NCBI RefSeq assembly: GCF_026248825.1
Contig: NZ_CP110973.1
Location: 2,871,001-2,935,000 of the forward strand
Length of the DNA: 64,000 nucleotides
DNA from: Larkinella insperata
Lineage (GTDB): Bacteria > Bacteroidota > Bacteroidia > Cytophagales > Spirosomataceae
Reading direction: 5' to 3'
Shown here: piece after piece, positions 27,502 through 37,400 of the stretch
How the letters are laid out: each line of letters opens with the position of its first letter
Position numbering within the stretch: position 1 is the first letter of the stretch
Made by a program: the position numbers and the translations under genes
Notes under the pieces: generated by a model
Told to the model about the DNA's origin: nothing
What the model saw: only the letters and a program-made list of their open reading frames with translations
Databases searched by the model: none

Positions 27502-27626
27502 ACGGAGGTCATCTCAATCGATGGGTTGGCGGAAATTCAATCAACGGCGAATCTTCCTGCTTAACTCCGCTTCGGCGCGGGATACCCCGCGCCGACTGTT
27601 TTGATCCGTGTCATCCAAGTTCAGAT
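27499..27626. repeat. Dispersed inverted-repeat element, copy 1
   Basis: The intergenic region between ndh and the S46 peptidase gene begins with TGAACGGAG (27499-27507) and ends with a 23-nt block at 27604-27626 starting ATCCGTGTC and ending GTTCAGAT. Both ends recur at 58028-58107, where the right block is identical at 19 of 23 positions. The ends are partly complementary (TGAAC with GTTCA), so the element can fold. Inside is a 9-bp GC hairpin (27573-27581 / 27586-27594) followed by ACTGTTTTG, which might end ndh transcription. Confidence 0.55.
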
Positions 27627-27644
27627 GTTAATTCCAGTTCAGAA

Positions 27645-29807
27645 ATGAGGATCCTGCTGACCGCTTTACTACTGGCTAAAACGTTCGCCGTTTCGGCCCA
27701 GCCCACATTGAATCCCGATACGGTGAAAGCCGGTCAGTTCGATATGGGGAAAATGTGGACGTTTGATACACCGCCCCAGGAGTATTTTCAGAAAACCTAC
27801 GGTTTTACGCCCGATCAGAAATGGTTTGACGAGGTGCGGCTTGCGTCGCTGCGGTTTGCCGATTACTGCTCCGCTTCGTTTGTGTCGGCCAACGGCCTGG
27901 TGATGACCAACCACCACTGTGCCCGCGAGTCAGGTACGGGCGTGCAGCGCAAAGGCGAGGATTTGAACAGTACCGGTTTCTTTGCCAAAACCCCGGCCGA
28001 AGAACGCAAGGTGCCGAACCTGTTTGTCGATCAGTTGGTGAAAATTGAAGACATAACGACCCGGGTGCAGGCCACTATGGCCCTTGGCAAGTCGGAAGCC
28101 GAACAACTGCAACTCCGCGAGCGGGAATTTGCCACCATCAAACAGGAATACGGTAGCCAGGCCGACTGGAAAGGGCTGGAATTGCAAACAATCACCTTTT
28201 ACAACGGCGGGCGGTATTCGCTGTACGGTTTCAAGCGGTACAACGACGTCCGGCTGGTGCTGATGCCCGAGTTACAGCTTGGCTTTTTCGGAGGGGATCC
28301 CGACAACTTTACCTACCCCCGCTACGCGCTGGATTTCTCGTTTTTCCGGGTTTATGACAACGGCAAGCCGTTGCGGACTACCCATTTCTTTAAATTCAAT
28401 CCCAACGGCATCAAGGAAGGAGAGCCGGTATTTGTGACCGGCAATCCCGGCAGTACGGAGCGGCTCAAAACCGTGGCCGAACTGGAATTGGACCGCGACC
28501 TGAAAATTCAGTACGTGCTGCAACTGCTCCGCAACCGCGCCGATGCCCTGCAGGCCTACAACGCGAAGGCCAAAAACGACAGCATTCAGAATGAGATTTT
28601 TAGTCTGGAAAACAGCCTGAAAGCGTACGGCGGGCAGTTGGATGGGTTGCGCGATCCATACCTGATGGCCCGGAAAGCGGCTTTCGAGCAGCAGTTCAAA
28701 GCCGACGCCCAGCGCCTGGAAGCAGGACGCGGCCAGTCGAAAGTCAGTACCGGTTCGGGGCGCAATGGGGCAACTGGCAACGAATCGGCGGTCGGAAATA
28801 CCGCTTCCCGCGTTGATATCAACCTCAAGCTGTGGGACGATCTGGCCAACAATGTGGCGGATCTGCGGAAATACTACAAGGACAATACCTACCTCGCACC
28901 GCTGGAACTGGCCCGGGGCGACTTGCTGGTTTTTGCCCATCTGCTGGCGATGTACGCCGAAGCCGCCCGTCAGTCACCGGGTCGGGCCGAGCAGATGAAG
29001 GAATTGTTGCAGACCCCCAGGCTGACCGATCGTTCGCTGGAAGAAGCTTATCTGGCCGCTCACCTGGGCGAAGTACAGGCGGCTTTGGGCAACGACGATC
29101 CGTACGTAAAAGCAGCCCTGAACGGGAAATCGCCCAAAGAAGCGGCTGCTTACCTGCTCAACAATACCAAAATGAACGATCAGGGCTACATCAACGACCT
29201 GATTACGAAAGGCCCGGCCGCGATCAGCGCCGACAACGACCCACTGCTGGCCCTGGCCCGGATTGCGGTGCCGCGTTACCAGAAAGCGGCTTTGGCTACG
29301 CAGGAAATCAACCGGCGGCAGGCGGTTCTGCGGAGTAATCTGGGGCGTTTGCTGTATGAAGTATACGGCACTGCCATTCCACCTGATGCTACTTTTTCGC
29401 TGCGGATCAACGATGGCGTGGTGAAAGGCGTACCTTATAACGGAACCGTTGCACCCTACCAAACCACCTTTGCGGGTCTGTATGACCGGTATTATTCATT
29501 CAACGGTAAATTTCCGTGGTCGTTGCCCAAGCGCTGGCTCAACCCGCCCGCCGAGTTGCTGCGGCAGCCGATGTGTTTTATTTCCACCAACGACATCATC
29601 GGCGGTAACTCGGGAAGTCCGCTGATCAACAAAAACCGGGAAGCCGTTGGGCTGGCTTTCGACGGTAATATGGAAAGTTTGCCGGGAAGCTTTATTTTCG
29701 TTCCTGATAAAAACCGGACGGTATCGGTCAATACCGGCGCAATCGTGGCATCCATGCGGTATATCTACAAAGCGACCCGGTTGGTGCAGGAACTGGTCGG
29801 CAAATGA
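27645..29807 (+). CDS. S46-family exopeptidase (DPP7/DPP11 type)
   Basis: A 720-residue periplasmic serine dipeptidyl-peptidase with a signal peptide ending AVSAQ. Family S46 catalytic regions are visible: LVMTNHHCARES (His in 90/91), GGDPDNFTYPRYALDFSFFR (catalytic Asp near 227) and IIGGNSGSPL (catalytic Ser about 652). A helical domain sits between them (about 280-560), as in the crystal structures. The C-terminal stretch after FDGNMESLPG, which sets specificity in DPP7 versus DPP11, ends in VNTGAIVASMRYIY and does not match either model clearly, so I leave specificity open. It overlaps the next gene by four bases. Confidence 0.93.
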   Translation: MRILLTALLLAKTFAVSAQPTLNPDTVKAGQFDMGKMWTFDTPPQEYFQKTYGFTPDQKWFDEVRLASLRFADYCSASFVSANGLVMTNHHCARESGTGVQRKGEDLNSTGFFAKTPAEERKVPNLFVDQLVKIEDITTRVQATMALGKSEAEQLQLREREFATIKQEYGSQADWKGLELQTITFYNGGRYSLYGFKRYNDVRLVLMPELQLGFFGGDPDNFTYPRYALDFSFFRVYDNGKPLRTTHFFKFNPNGIKEGEPVFVTGNPGSTERLKTVAELELDRDLKIQYVLQLLRNRADALQAYNAKAKNDSIQNEIFSLENSLKAYGGQLDGLRDPYLMARKAAFEQQFKADAQRLEAGRGQSKVSTGSGRNGATGNESAVGNTASRVDINLKLWDDLANNVADLRKYYKDNTYLAPLELARGDLLVFAHLLAMYAEAARQSPGRAEQMKELLQTPRLTDRSLEEAYLAAHLGEVQAALGNDDPYVKAALNGKSPKEAAAYLLNNTKMNDQGYINDLITKGPAAISADNDPLLALARIAVPRYQKAALATQEINRRQAVLRSNLGRLLYEVYGTAIPPDATFSLRINDGVVKGVPYNGTVAPYQTTFAGLYDRYYSFNGKFPWSLPKRWLNPPAELLRQPMCFISTNDIIGGNSGSPLINKNREAVGLAFDGNMESLPGSFIFVPDKNRTVSVNTGAIVASMRYIYKATRLVQELVGK

Positions 29808-30490
29808 AACGAATCATTCACAAGCATCCGCTGGCAATTCGCTGGTTTCACTGGATTAACGTACCGATCCTGTTTGTCATGATCTGGAGCGGTCTGCTCA
29901 TTTACTGGGCCTGGGACCCGTACCAAATTCAGCTTGGCGACACGGTACTGATCCAGTTTTTCCCGGATTCCTTTTACCAGGCATTGAAGCTGCGTCGGCG
30001 GCTGGCCGAGGGCATGTCGTGGCATTTTGTGTTCATGTGGCTGTTCGCCATCAACGGGATGTTGTACGTTCTGTACACCCTGATTTCCGGCGAATGGCGG
30101 CTACTGGTGCCCAACCGGCAATCGTTCCGGGAAGCCGGGCAGGTGCTGCTTCATGATCTGGGCATTCGCAAAACCGCTCCCCTGCAGGCAAAATACAACG
30201 GTGCCCAGCGCATTGCCTATACCGCCATTATCCTGATGGGGCTGGGTTCGCTGCTGACGGGGTTGGCAATCTACAAACCCACGCAGTTCGCGGGTCTGAC
30301 CAGCCTGCTGGGTGGTTACGAGGGTGCCCGGCTGTGGCATTTTATACTGACCATCGGCTACGTTTTGTTTTTTGTTATTCACGTCGCGCAGGTCATCCGG
30401 GCCGGTTGGAACACGTTCCGGTCGATGATTACCGGTTTTGAAGTGGAGAAGCGTATGCCGGAAAGGACTTCCTCCAACACGGCGGAGTAA
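29804..30490 (+). CDS. Membrane cytochrome b subunit
   Basis: A 228-residue membrane protein of the cytochrome b561/thiosulfate-reductase b type with four hydrophobic segments. Likely haem-ligand histidines lie in AIRWFHWINVP, MSWHFVFMWLF, ARLWHFILTIGY and FFVIHVAQVIR. It probably carries electrons from quinol to the molybdopterin oxidoreductase encoded 83 nt downstream, as MsrQ does for MsrP; this is inference from gene order. Its start lies within the stop of the peptidase gene (ATGA at 29804-29807), so translation of the two is coupled even though their functions look unrelated. Confidence 0.85.
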   Translation: MKRIIHKHPLAIRWFHWINVPILFVMIWSGLLIYWAWDPYQIQLGDTVLIQFFPDSFYQALKLRRRLAEGMSWHFVFMWLFAINGMLYVLYTLISGEWRLLVPNRQSFREAGQVLLHDLGIRKTAPLQAKYNGAQRIAYTAIILMGLGSLLTGLAIYKPTQFAGLTSLLGGYEGARLWHFILTIGYVLFFVIHVAQVIRAGWNTFRSMITGFEVEKRMPERTSSNTAE

Positions 30491-30494
30491 ACCA

Positions 30495-30520
30495 ATGAAT
30501 AATGGAAATTCGTTATTCAT
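30495..30520. repeat. Short inverted repeat after the cytochrome gene
   Basis: ATGAATAA (30495-30502) and TTATTCAT (30513-30520) with a 10-nt loop and no T tract. It may be an RNA-stabilising hairpin between two operon genes or a mobile remnant. Confidence 0.4.
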
Positions 30521-30573
30521 AAGCCCAAACCATAAATAGGTAATGCGAACGGCCTAAAACCGTTCCTGATTCC

Positions 30574-31380
30574 ATGGCGACTAGAGACAATCTTGAGGAA
30601 AAGCGGCCTGACAAAAAGCCGGAGCGCGAGGAACTGACCACCGAACAGCAGATTCGTCGGCGGACGCTGAAAGCAATTGGCTTGTTCGGGCTGGCCAGCC
30701 TGGTGCCATACGGCGTCTGGAAGTGGATTCAGTCGCAGCCGAAAGAAGCCGGTCTGCCCGGGGTGTTTCGCAAGGTGCTAAAGACGAATGAGCAGCTTGC
30801 CAACGGGTATTTCAGCAACACGCACCTGGCCCCGACTTTCCCCAAAGAAATGGCGGCAAAGAACGTTCGGGTCAACGGCAAAGACGGTTTACGGAGCGCC
30901 CTGGACAAAGACGCCTGGCGCCTGCAGGTGGAACGGAACGGCAAAAAAACGCTGTCTATCTCGCTTGATGAGCTCAAGACGCTGCCAAAGCAGGAAATTA
31001 TTTTTCAATTCAAGTGCATCGAAGGCTGGAGCCAGATTCAGCACTGGGGCGGAGTCAATTTTGCCGATTTCGTAAAGAAATACCAGCTCGGAAAGAAAAG
31101 CGGGTCGGACGAATGGTACTCGTACGTCGGGATGAAAACGCCCGATGGCGGTTATTACGTCGGCATTGACACCCCTAGCGCCCTGCACCCGCAGACCATT
31201 CTGGCCTACGAAATGAACGACGAGCCACTGACCGACGTACACGGTGCCCCGCTCCGGCTGATTATCCCGGTGAAATACGGTGTCAAGAACCTCAAACGCA
31301 TCGGCAGCATCTGGTTCAGCGACGAACGCCCCCGCGACTTCTGGGCCGAACGCGGTTACGACTACCACGTTGGCCTGTAA
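30574..31380 (+). CDS. Molybdopterin-dependent oxidoreductase (sulfite oxidase/MsrP family)
   Basis: A 268-residue protein with the sulfite-oxidase fold. The molybdenum-ligating cysteine is in FQFKCIEGWSQIQHWGG, followed by GGYYVGIDTPSALHPQTILAYEMND and the C-terminal VKYGVKNLKRIGSIWF, matching family landmarks. A basic N-terminus with twin arginines (QIRRRTLKAIGLFGL) before a hydrophobic stretch suggests Tat export, possibly as a membrane-anchored protein. With the preceding cytochrome b it forms an MsrPQ-like pair, which in known systems repairs oxidised methionine in periplasmic proteins; the substrate here is not proven. Confidence 0.88.
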   Translation: MATRDNLEEKRPDKKPEREELTTEQQIRRRTLKAIGLFGLASLVPYGVWKWIQSQPKEAGLPGVFRKVLKTNEQLANGYFSNTHLAPTFPKEMAAKNVRVNGKDGLRSALDKDAWRLQVERNGKKTLSISLDELKTLPKQEIIFQFKCIEGWSQIQHWGGVNFADFVKKYQLGKKSGSDEWYSYVGMKTPDGGYYVGIDTPSALHPQTILAYEMNDEPLTDVHGAPLRLIIPVKYGVKNLKRIGSIWFSDERPRDFWAERGYDYHVGL

Positions 31381-31453
31381 GCCTGCTGCTCTCGGCTGAC
31401 TGATAATTCCGGCTTTTTGTTATTTTCGGGTTTCATTCAGCAACAAACTTTCC

Positions 31454-33709
31454 ATGAGAAAACTTCTGCTGGCGGTCGCGTTCGGGCTGGCCTTTCACGG
31501 CATCCGGGCGCAGACGGCTCAACAAAAAATTGTAGTTACCGACCTGACCCGCATTAAACAGATTGGCGGTATTAAGACTTCCCCCGACGGTAGACAGGCC
31601 GTTTACACCCTGACGACCACGGCACCGGACCCGGACAAAAAAGACGAATACGAATACAGAACGCACCTTTATCTGTCCGGTCTGAAACCCGGCAGCGCCA
31701 AAGCCCTGACCAACGGCAGTGAAAGCGCCCGCCAGCCGGACTGGTCGCCCGACGGTAAGTCCCTTGCGTTTGTGCGGACCGTGAAAGGAAAGTCGCAGGT
31801 TTTTGTGATGCCGCTCGATGGGGGAGAAGCCTGGCAATTGACCAACCTGAGCTACGGCGCTTCCAGCCCGCAGTGGTCGCCCGATGGCAAGTGCATTTTA
31901 GTCACCGCCAGCGTTTCGTTGTCGGAACTGCTGAAAGATTCCCTCCTGAATCCGGCGAAAACCGTTCCGGCCTGGTCGCTGGAAAAGCCGGGTTTTCCGG
32001 ACAATAGTTTTATCAAACCGGACAAAACCGTAAAGCCCAATCCCGATGGTTCGCTGGCCGAAATCCGGGCTTACCTCAATAAGGACGTAGAGGATAAAAA
32101 AGCCAAAGTCATCAACCGGCTGAACTTTCAGGGCGAAGCCGCAACCGAGCCGGAACTGAGTTTTACGCACCTGTACAGCATTGAAGTAACCGACAACGCA
32201 ACCCCGCAACCGTTGACGCGTGGTTTTTACTCCTTCCGCGCTCCGGTCTGGATGCCCGACGGCCGGGGCGTTCTGACCGTTACGGACCGCGATACGCTTC
32301 AGCACCCCGACCGGGAACAGGATGCCGCCCTGATCTGGCTGGCCGCCGACGGTTCCGGCCAGCAGGTCCGTGTCTTATCCGAACCGGGCAAAACCTATCT
32401 TTCTCCGGCGGTATCGCCCGATGGTCGGCAATTGGCGGTGCTGACCAGCTCGGCGCAGGGCGTCAACACCGGACAGATTGCCGTGGGCAGGCTGAACGGA
32501 ACAGCCGTTTCTGATTGGCAGCCCATCGCCTTTGACCGGTCGGCGGGTAACCTGAAATGGGGGACGGCCTCGGGGGCGGAATCAAAAAAGAAAAAGGGGG
32601 CTACGGCCTACGCGGTATTTTTTACGGCTCCGTCGAACGGCGGGATGCCGCTTTACCGGCTGGACCCCACTACCCGGCAGGTAACACAATTGTCGGATTT
32701 TGATAGTGGCATCAACGCCTTCGATCTGGCGGGCGATCAGGTGGTTTTTGCCAAAACCGAAGTAGCCAACCCGTCGGAATTGTACGTAGCAAACTGGACC
32801 GGCGCTGCGGCCCAACGACCGATTACGACCGGCGCAGTCAAGTTGAGCAGCCACAACGATTGGGTTTCGGGCAAAGCCCTGAGTTTTCCGGAAAAACGCA
32901 CCTATAAAAATTCCAAAGGACAAACCGTCGAGTACTGGATTATGAAGCCGACGGCCCTGGCGGACGGTAAGGCTACCGGTTCCGGTAAAAAATATCCGCT
33001 GCTGCTCAACATGCACGGAGGCCCGACAGCGATGTGGGGGCCGGGCGAATTTTCGATGTGGCACGAACACCAGTATTTCTGCGCTCAGGGGTACGGGGTG
33101 GTGTACGCCAATCCCCGGGGATCGGGCGGATACGGTATCGAGTTCCAGCGCGCCAACATCAGGGATTGGGGGACGGGTCCGACGGAGGACGTATTGGCCG
33201 CGGCAACCGATGCGGCCCGCGAAGCCTGGGTCGATACGAGCCGGCAGGTGATTACGGGTGGTTCGTACGCGGGCTACCTGACGGCCTGGATTGTGGCCCA
33301 CGACAACCGGTTCAAGGCGGCCTTCTCGCAGCGCGGAGTCTACGAGCTTACGACGTTCATGGGAGAGGGTAACGCCTGGCGGCTGGTTCCGAATTATTTC
33401 GGCGGGTATCCGTGGCAAAAATCGGTGCAGGAAGTCCTGAACCAAAATTCGCCGTACACGTTTGTCGAAAACATCCGGACGCCCCTGCTGATCAAGCACG
33501 GGGAAAACGATTTGCGGACGGGCGTCATTCAGAGCGAAATGATGTACAAGAGCCTGAAAATTCTGGGTCGTCCGGTCGAGTACGTCCGGATGCCGGGCGG
33601 CACGCACGAACTGAGCCGAACGGGCAACGTGCGTCAGCGCATCGACCGGTTGCTGCGGATCTACGAATTTTTCGAACGGTATGTGGGCGACAAAAATAGC
33701 AGACAGTAA
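31454..33709 (+). CDS. S9-family prolyl oligopeptidase-type peptidase
   Basis: A 751-residue exported serine peptidase with a signal peptide ending GIRAQ. The first 470 residues form a WD40-like/beta-propeller domain with repeated PDG turns (SPDGKSLAF, SPDGKCILV, SPDGRQLAV). The C-terminal alpha/beta hydrolase domain carries GGSYAGYLTAW (catalytic Ser), HGENDLRTG (Asp) and GGTHELSR (His). It probably removes dipeptides or acylated residues from peptides in the periplasm, complementing the S46 enzyme three genes upstream. A terminator follows. Confidence 0.92.
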   Translation: MRKLLLAVAFGLAFHGIRAQTAQQKIVVTDLTRIKQIGGIKTSPDGRQAVYTLTTTAPDPDKKDEYEYRTHLYLSGLKPGSAKALTNGSESARQPDWSPDGKSLAFVRTVKGKSQVFVMPLDGGEAWQLTNLSYGASSPQWSPDGKCILVTASVSLSELLKDSLLNPAKTVPAWSLEKPGFPDNSFIKPDKTVKPNPDGSLAEIRAYLNKDVEDKKAKVINRLNFQGEAATEPELSFTHLYSIEVTDNATPQPLTRGFYSFRAPVWMPDGRGVLTVTDRDTLQHPDREQDAALIWLAADGSGQQVRVLSEPGKTYLSPAVSPDGRQLAVLTSSAQGVNTGQIAVGRLNGTAVSDWQPIAFDRSAGNLKWGTASGAESKKKKGATAYAVFFTAPSNGGMPLYRLDPTTRQVTQLSDFDSGINAFDLAGDQVVFAKTEVANPSELYVANWTGAAAQRPITTGAVKLSSHNDWVSGKALSFPEKRTYKNSKGQTVEYWIMKPTALADGKATGSGKKYPLLLNMHGGPTAMWGPGEFSMWHEHQYFCAQGYGVVYANPRGSGGYGIEFQRANIRDWGTGPTEDVLAAATDAAREAWVDTSRQVITGGSYAGYLTAWIVAHDNRFKAAFSQRGVYELTTFMGEGNAWRLVPNYFGGYPWQKSVQEVLNQNSPYTFVENIRTPLLIKHGENDLRTGVIQSEMMYKSLKILGRPVEYVRMPGGTHELSRTGNVRQRIDRLLRIYEFFERYVGDKNSRQ

Positions 33710-33712
33710 CCG

Positions 33713-33741
33713 ACGGGCGGGAGGCAACTTCCGCCCGTTTT
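33713..33741 (+). terminator. Rho-independent terminator after the S9 peptidase gene
   Basis: An 8-bp stem ACGGGCGG/CCGCCCGT (33713-33720 / 33731-33738) with a 10-nt loop followed by TTTTG. Confidence 0.8.
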
Positions 33742-33988
33742 GCTTGCCGCTGGACTGATGCGGGCCTTTCCCTCAGTGAGAAGAATAAAAACGGTTATTA
33801 ACGGATAACGATCCCTTTTAGAAAGGGTGCATCCACCACAAATTGCCCGCCAATAGCCGTTCTTGTCCGTCCTGCCCTGAAAGTTGCACTTTAGGTAGAA
33901 ATTGTTTTCTCTATTTGATGATAGTATTTGGTAAATGAAAACTTATTGAAAATTTTGTACGTAAATACTTAAAAAAACAGTTGATAAA
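33742..33988. other. Intergenic region with small inverted repeats
   Basis: No reading frame of note. It holds a perfect palindrome CCCTTT-TAG-AAAGGG (33812-33826) without a T tail, which could be an operator for the SusC promoter just downstream; that is a guess. The last 100 nt are A/T-rich. Confidence 0.4.
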
Positions 33989-34019
33989 TTTGGTGTAAAT
34001 AATGTTTTGCTTAATTTTG
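33989..34019 (+). promoter_or_regulatory. Consensus promoter of the SusC-SusD unit
   Basis: TTTG (33989-33992), exactly 19 nt, then TAATTTTG (34012-34019): a perfect match to the Bacteroidota sigma-factor consensus TTTG-N19-TAnnTTTG. The predicted start of transcription is near 34026, about 400 nt before the susC-like ATG. Confidence 0.65.
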
Positions 34020-34423
34020 GTTTATCAACAAACCACAGTAATCTCATCTTTTCTACTGGGACTTTCCGCTGGCCGCACTACCGGATGGACCCAAGCCGAA
34101 TGAAATGCTCTTGCATGGAGCAAGTTGGTTCGGAGAATCTGCCTGAACAACCAGTGCAGATCTTGTAATTCCGTTTATCCATAATCCTGACATGTCGCCG
34201 ACGTTCTGGTCGGTCGGGCCGCGCTTTGTCGTTGCGCATCCCGATTTCCGAAACGGGCGAACAAAGAAACTGAACGCCAGCACTGTCTGGCAATCAGCCA
34301 TTGCCATGCGCCCGGTTGCGAAAGGCGGTTCGGCGAAGCGGCCAGTGTCCGGCCGTCTGACGCACCGGGTTTGCATGACAACGGATCTTTTCAACTATTC
34401 ATCTTTCTAACCTAACTGATTGT
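34020..34423 (+). other. Long leader of the SusC-like gene
   Basis: About 400 nt of untranslated leader if the promoter at 33989 is used. Frames here are short: a 27-codon frame at 34085-34168 (Cys-rich start MKCSCMEQ) and a 72-codon frame at 34192-34410, neither recognisable. G+C and base composition resemble coding DNA more than the A/T-rich region just upstream. It may be a regulatory leader or the remains of a lost gene; I see no known riboswitch motif. Confidence 0.4.
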
Positions 34424-37400
34424 ATGAGGAGAACGCTACTTCTGATAGTAGGGATGATATGGCTATCCATGGTCGTGGCCACGGCTCAGACCCGCACGCT
34501 TACCGGGACAATTATGGCGGCTGATGAAGGGCCTCTCCCGGGTGCCAACGTGGTGGTTAAAGGCAGTACGACCGGAACGACAACCGATAATGAAGGCAAA
34601 TTCAGCCTGAAAATTCCCAGTGAAAACACCACCCTGATTATCAGTTCCATCGGCTTTTTGACCGAAGAAGTGACCGTTGGCAACCGCTCGACGCTTGACC
34701 TGACGATGAAATCGGATGTGAAATCGCTAGCGGAGGTCGTCGTGACGGCTTTTGGCGTAGAAAAAGAAGTAAAATCGCTGGGCTACGGCGTCCAGGAAAT
34801 CAAAGGCCAGTCGCTCACCGAAGCCCGTTCGTCGAACGTCGTGAATGCGTTATCCGGTAAAGTGGCCGGGTTGCGGGTGAGTTCCAACGGCGGTCCGGGC
34901 AGCGGCTCCACGATTCAGATTCGGGGTGCTGCGTCGGTATCGGGCAACAACCAGCCGCTGATCGTTATTGATGGCGTACCCATTCAGCAGTCGTTTGACA
35001 AGACGTACGGTTCGGGTATTTCGGAAGTGAACCCGGACAACATTAAGGAAATGAGCGTGCTGAAAGGCCCGAACGCAGCAGCTCTTTATGGATCGCGGGC
35101 GGCCAACGGGGTGATTCTGATCACGACGAAAAACGGCGCCGGAACGAAGGGAATCGGGGTCGAAATCAACTCCAATGTGACCTTCGAACGTCCGTGGATC
35201 AAGCCGAAATTTCAGAATATCTACGGGGGCGGACACGGTTACCGCACCTGGTACAACGACGGCTGGTCGGGCGCCATTACCGATCCGCTGGAAATTGAGC
35301 AATACCGCGCTGCGTACGGCCCGAATGCTCCGCTGACCGGTACGGAAGGAACCGACGAAAGCTGGGGCGGTCCGATGGATGGACGGCTGGTTCGTCACTG
35401 GTGGACCGGCAAAGACGTGGCTCCGCTGACGCCAAACCCCAACGGCTGGGAAGATTTCTGGCAAACCGGTCAATCCATTACCAACAGCGTCGCGCTTTCG
35501 GGCGGCAATGACAAAGGCAGCTTCCGGTTATCCCTGGGCCGTCTGGATCAGAAAGGGCTGGTTTATTTCAATGACTTCTACCGGAACAACTTCAAACTGA
35601 ACTCGGCGTACAATTTTACGTCGAACTTCAGCGCGACCATTTCGGCGGAATACATTAAATCGGGTGGTAACCGGAGCTACAGCAGCGGTCAGGAATTTAT
35701 CTGGTCACACCGGCAGAACGACTGGGCCAAGCTCCGCAACTGGCGCGATTACACGGGCGTTCACATTCAGCGTGCCGTTGCTGGCAAACCCGCCGATACC
35801 GATCCGCCGAACTGGCAGCACACGTTTTTCACGAACCCGTTCTTCTCGTCGGAAATGTTACCCAACAACAACGAGAAAGACCGCCTAGTAGGCAACATCG
35901 CCCTGAATTACAAAATCCTGCCTTCGCTGAGCCTGATGGTCCGGAGCGGAACCGACGTGTGGACGGATACCCGAATCAGCGTCAACAATTTTGAGCGGGT
36001 CCGGAACGGCAACCGGACGCCCGGCGCCTTTACCGAAGAAGTCCTGCGTCGGCAGGAAACCAACCACGATGCAATCCTGACCTTCAACAAAGCCCTCAGC
36101 ACGGATTTCACGACAAATATTCAGGTAGGGGGAATTTCACGGACCAACTACTACAAACGCAATTACCTCAGTGTGGGTGAACTGGTTGTTGACGGTTTAT
36201 ACAACGCTTCCAACGCCAACCCGAGCCGGAATACCGCCGAGAGCCGTATTGAAAAATCACAGGTTAATAGCGTGTTTGGATCGTTCGAATTGGGTTACAA
36301 AAACGCCCTTTTCCTGAACGCAACGGCCCGTAACGACTGGTCGAGTACGCTGCCGTCCAACAACCGTTCGTATTTCTACCCGTCGGTATCGGCCAGCGCC
36401 GTCATCACGGATTTGCTGAATGTGCAGAGCAATATGATTTCTTTCGGTAAAGTCCGGGCGAGTTGGGCGCAGGTGGGGAACGACGCCCTGCCGTATCAGT
36501 TGCTGCAAACCTTCCGGGCCGGAACGTCCTGGGCGGGCTCAACTCCGGAGTTTTACGAAAATACGCAGATTGCCAACTCAACGCTGAAACCGGAAATTAC
36601 GACCGGTACCGAGTTGGGTCTGGATGTCCGTTTTCTGAGAGGACGCGTCGGCCTGGATCTGACATATTACAACCAGGTGTCGCGTGATCAGATTCTGGCC
36701 GTCGAAATCTCCAAGGCGAGCGGTTACAACTCCCGCTTTTTGAACGCCGGTAAAATCACCAACAAAGGTCTTGAAGTGGTCCTGACCGGGACACCCGTCA
36801 AAACCGGTAGCGGTTTCAACTGGGAAACGACGGTCAACTTCTCGCGGAACCGCAACAAGGTGCTGGAACTGGCGGAGGGTCTGACGACCTACACCCTGAC
36901 CACGCGCCAGGGGTTGATTACGGAAGCCCGCGTAGGACAACCGTACGGCAGTTTCTATGGGGTTGGTTTCGAGCACGCACCCGATGGACAGATCATTTAC
37001 GGAGCCAACGGCTATCCGGTGGTTTCGTCAACGCCCCGGATTCTGGGCAACATTCAGCCTAAATGGACCGGCGGCTGGTTGAATAGCCTGTCATTCCGGG
37101 GCTTCTCGGTGTCGGCGCTGGTTGACGTGAAATGGGGTGGCGACTTCTTCGATGAAGGAACCGGAACGGCCCGCTGGACCGGCCAGTACGAAGAAACGGC
37201 CCTCGGACGCGAAGAAGGGGTCATTGGAAAGGGAGTTTATAACGCCGGAACGGCCGAAAACCCGAACTATGTGCCCAACACGGTGATTGTCCCGGCCAAA
37301 AACCTCATCGGATACAACAACCCAAGGAGCTACCACGAAGCGTCGATCTACGACGGCAGCTACGTCAAACTCCGCGAAGCCACGATTGGCTACCAGATTC

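Noticed and set aside
34053..34394. A 113-codon minus-strand frame in the SusC leader
   Set aside because: No recognisable motif, lies under a plus-strand leader, composition not protein-like.
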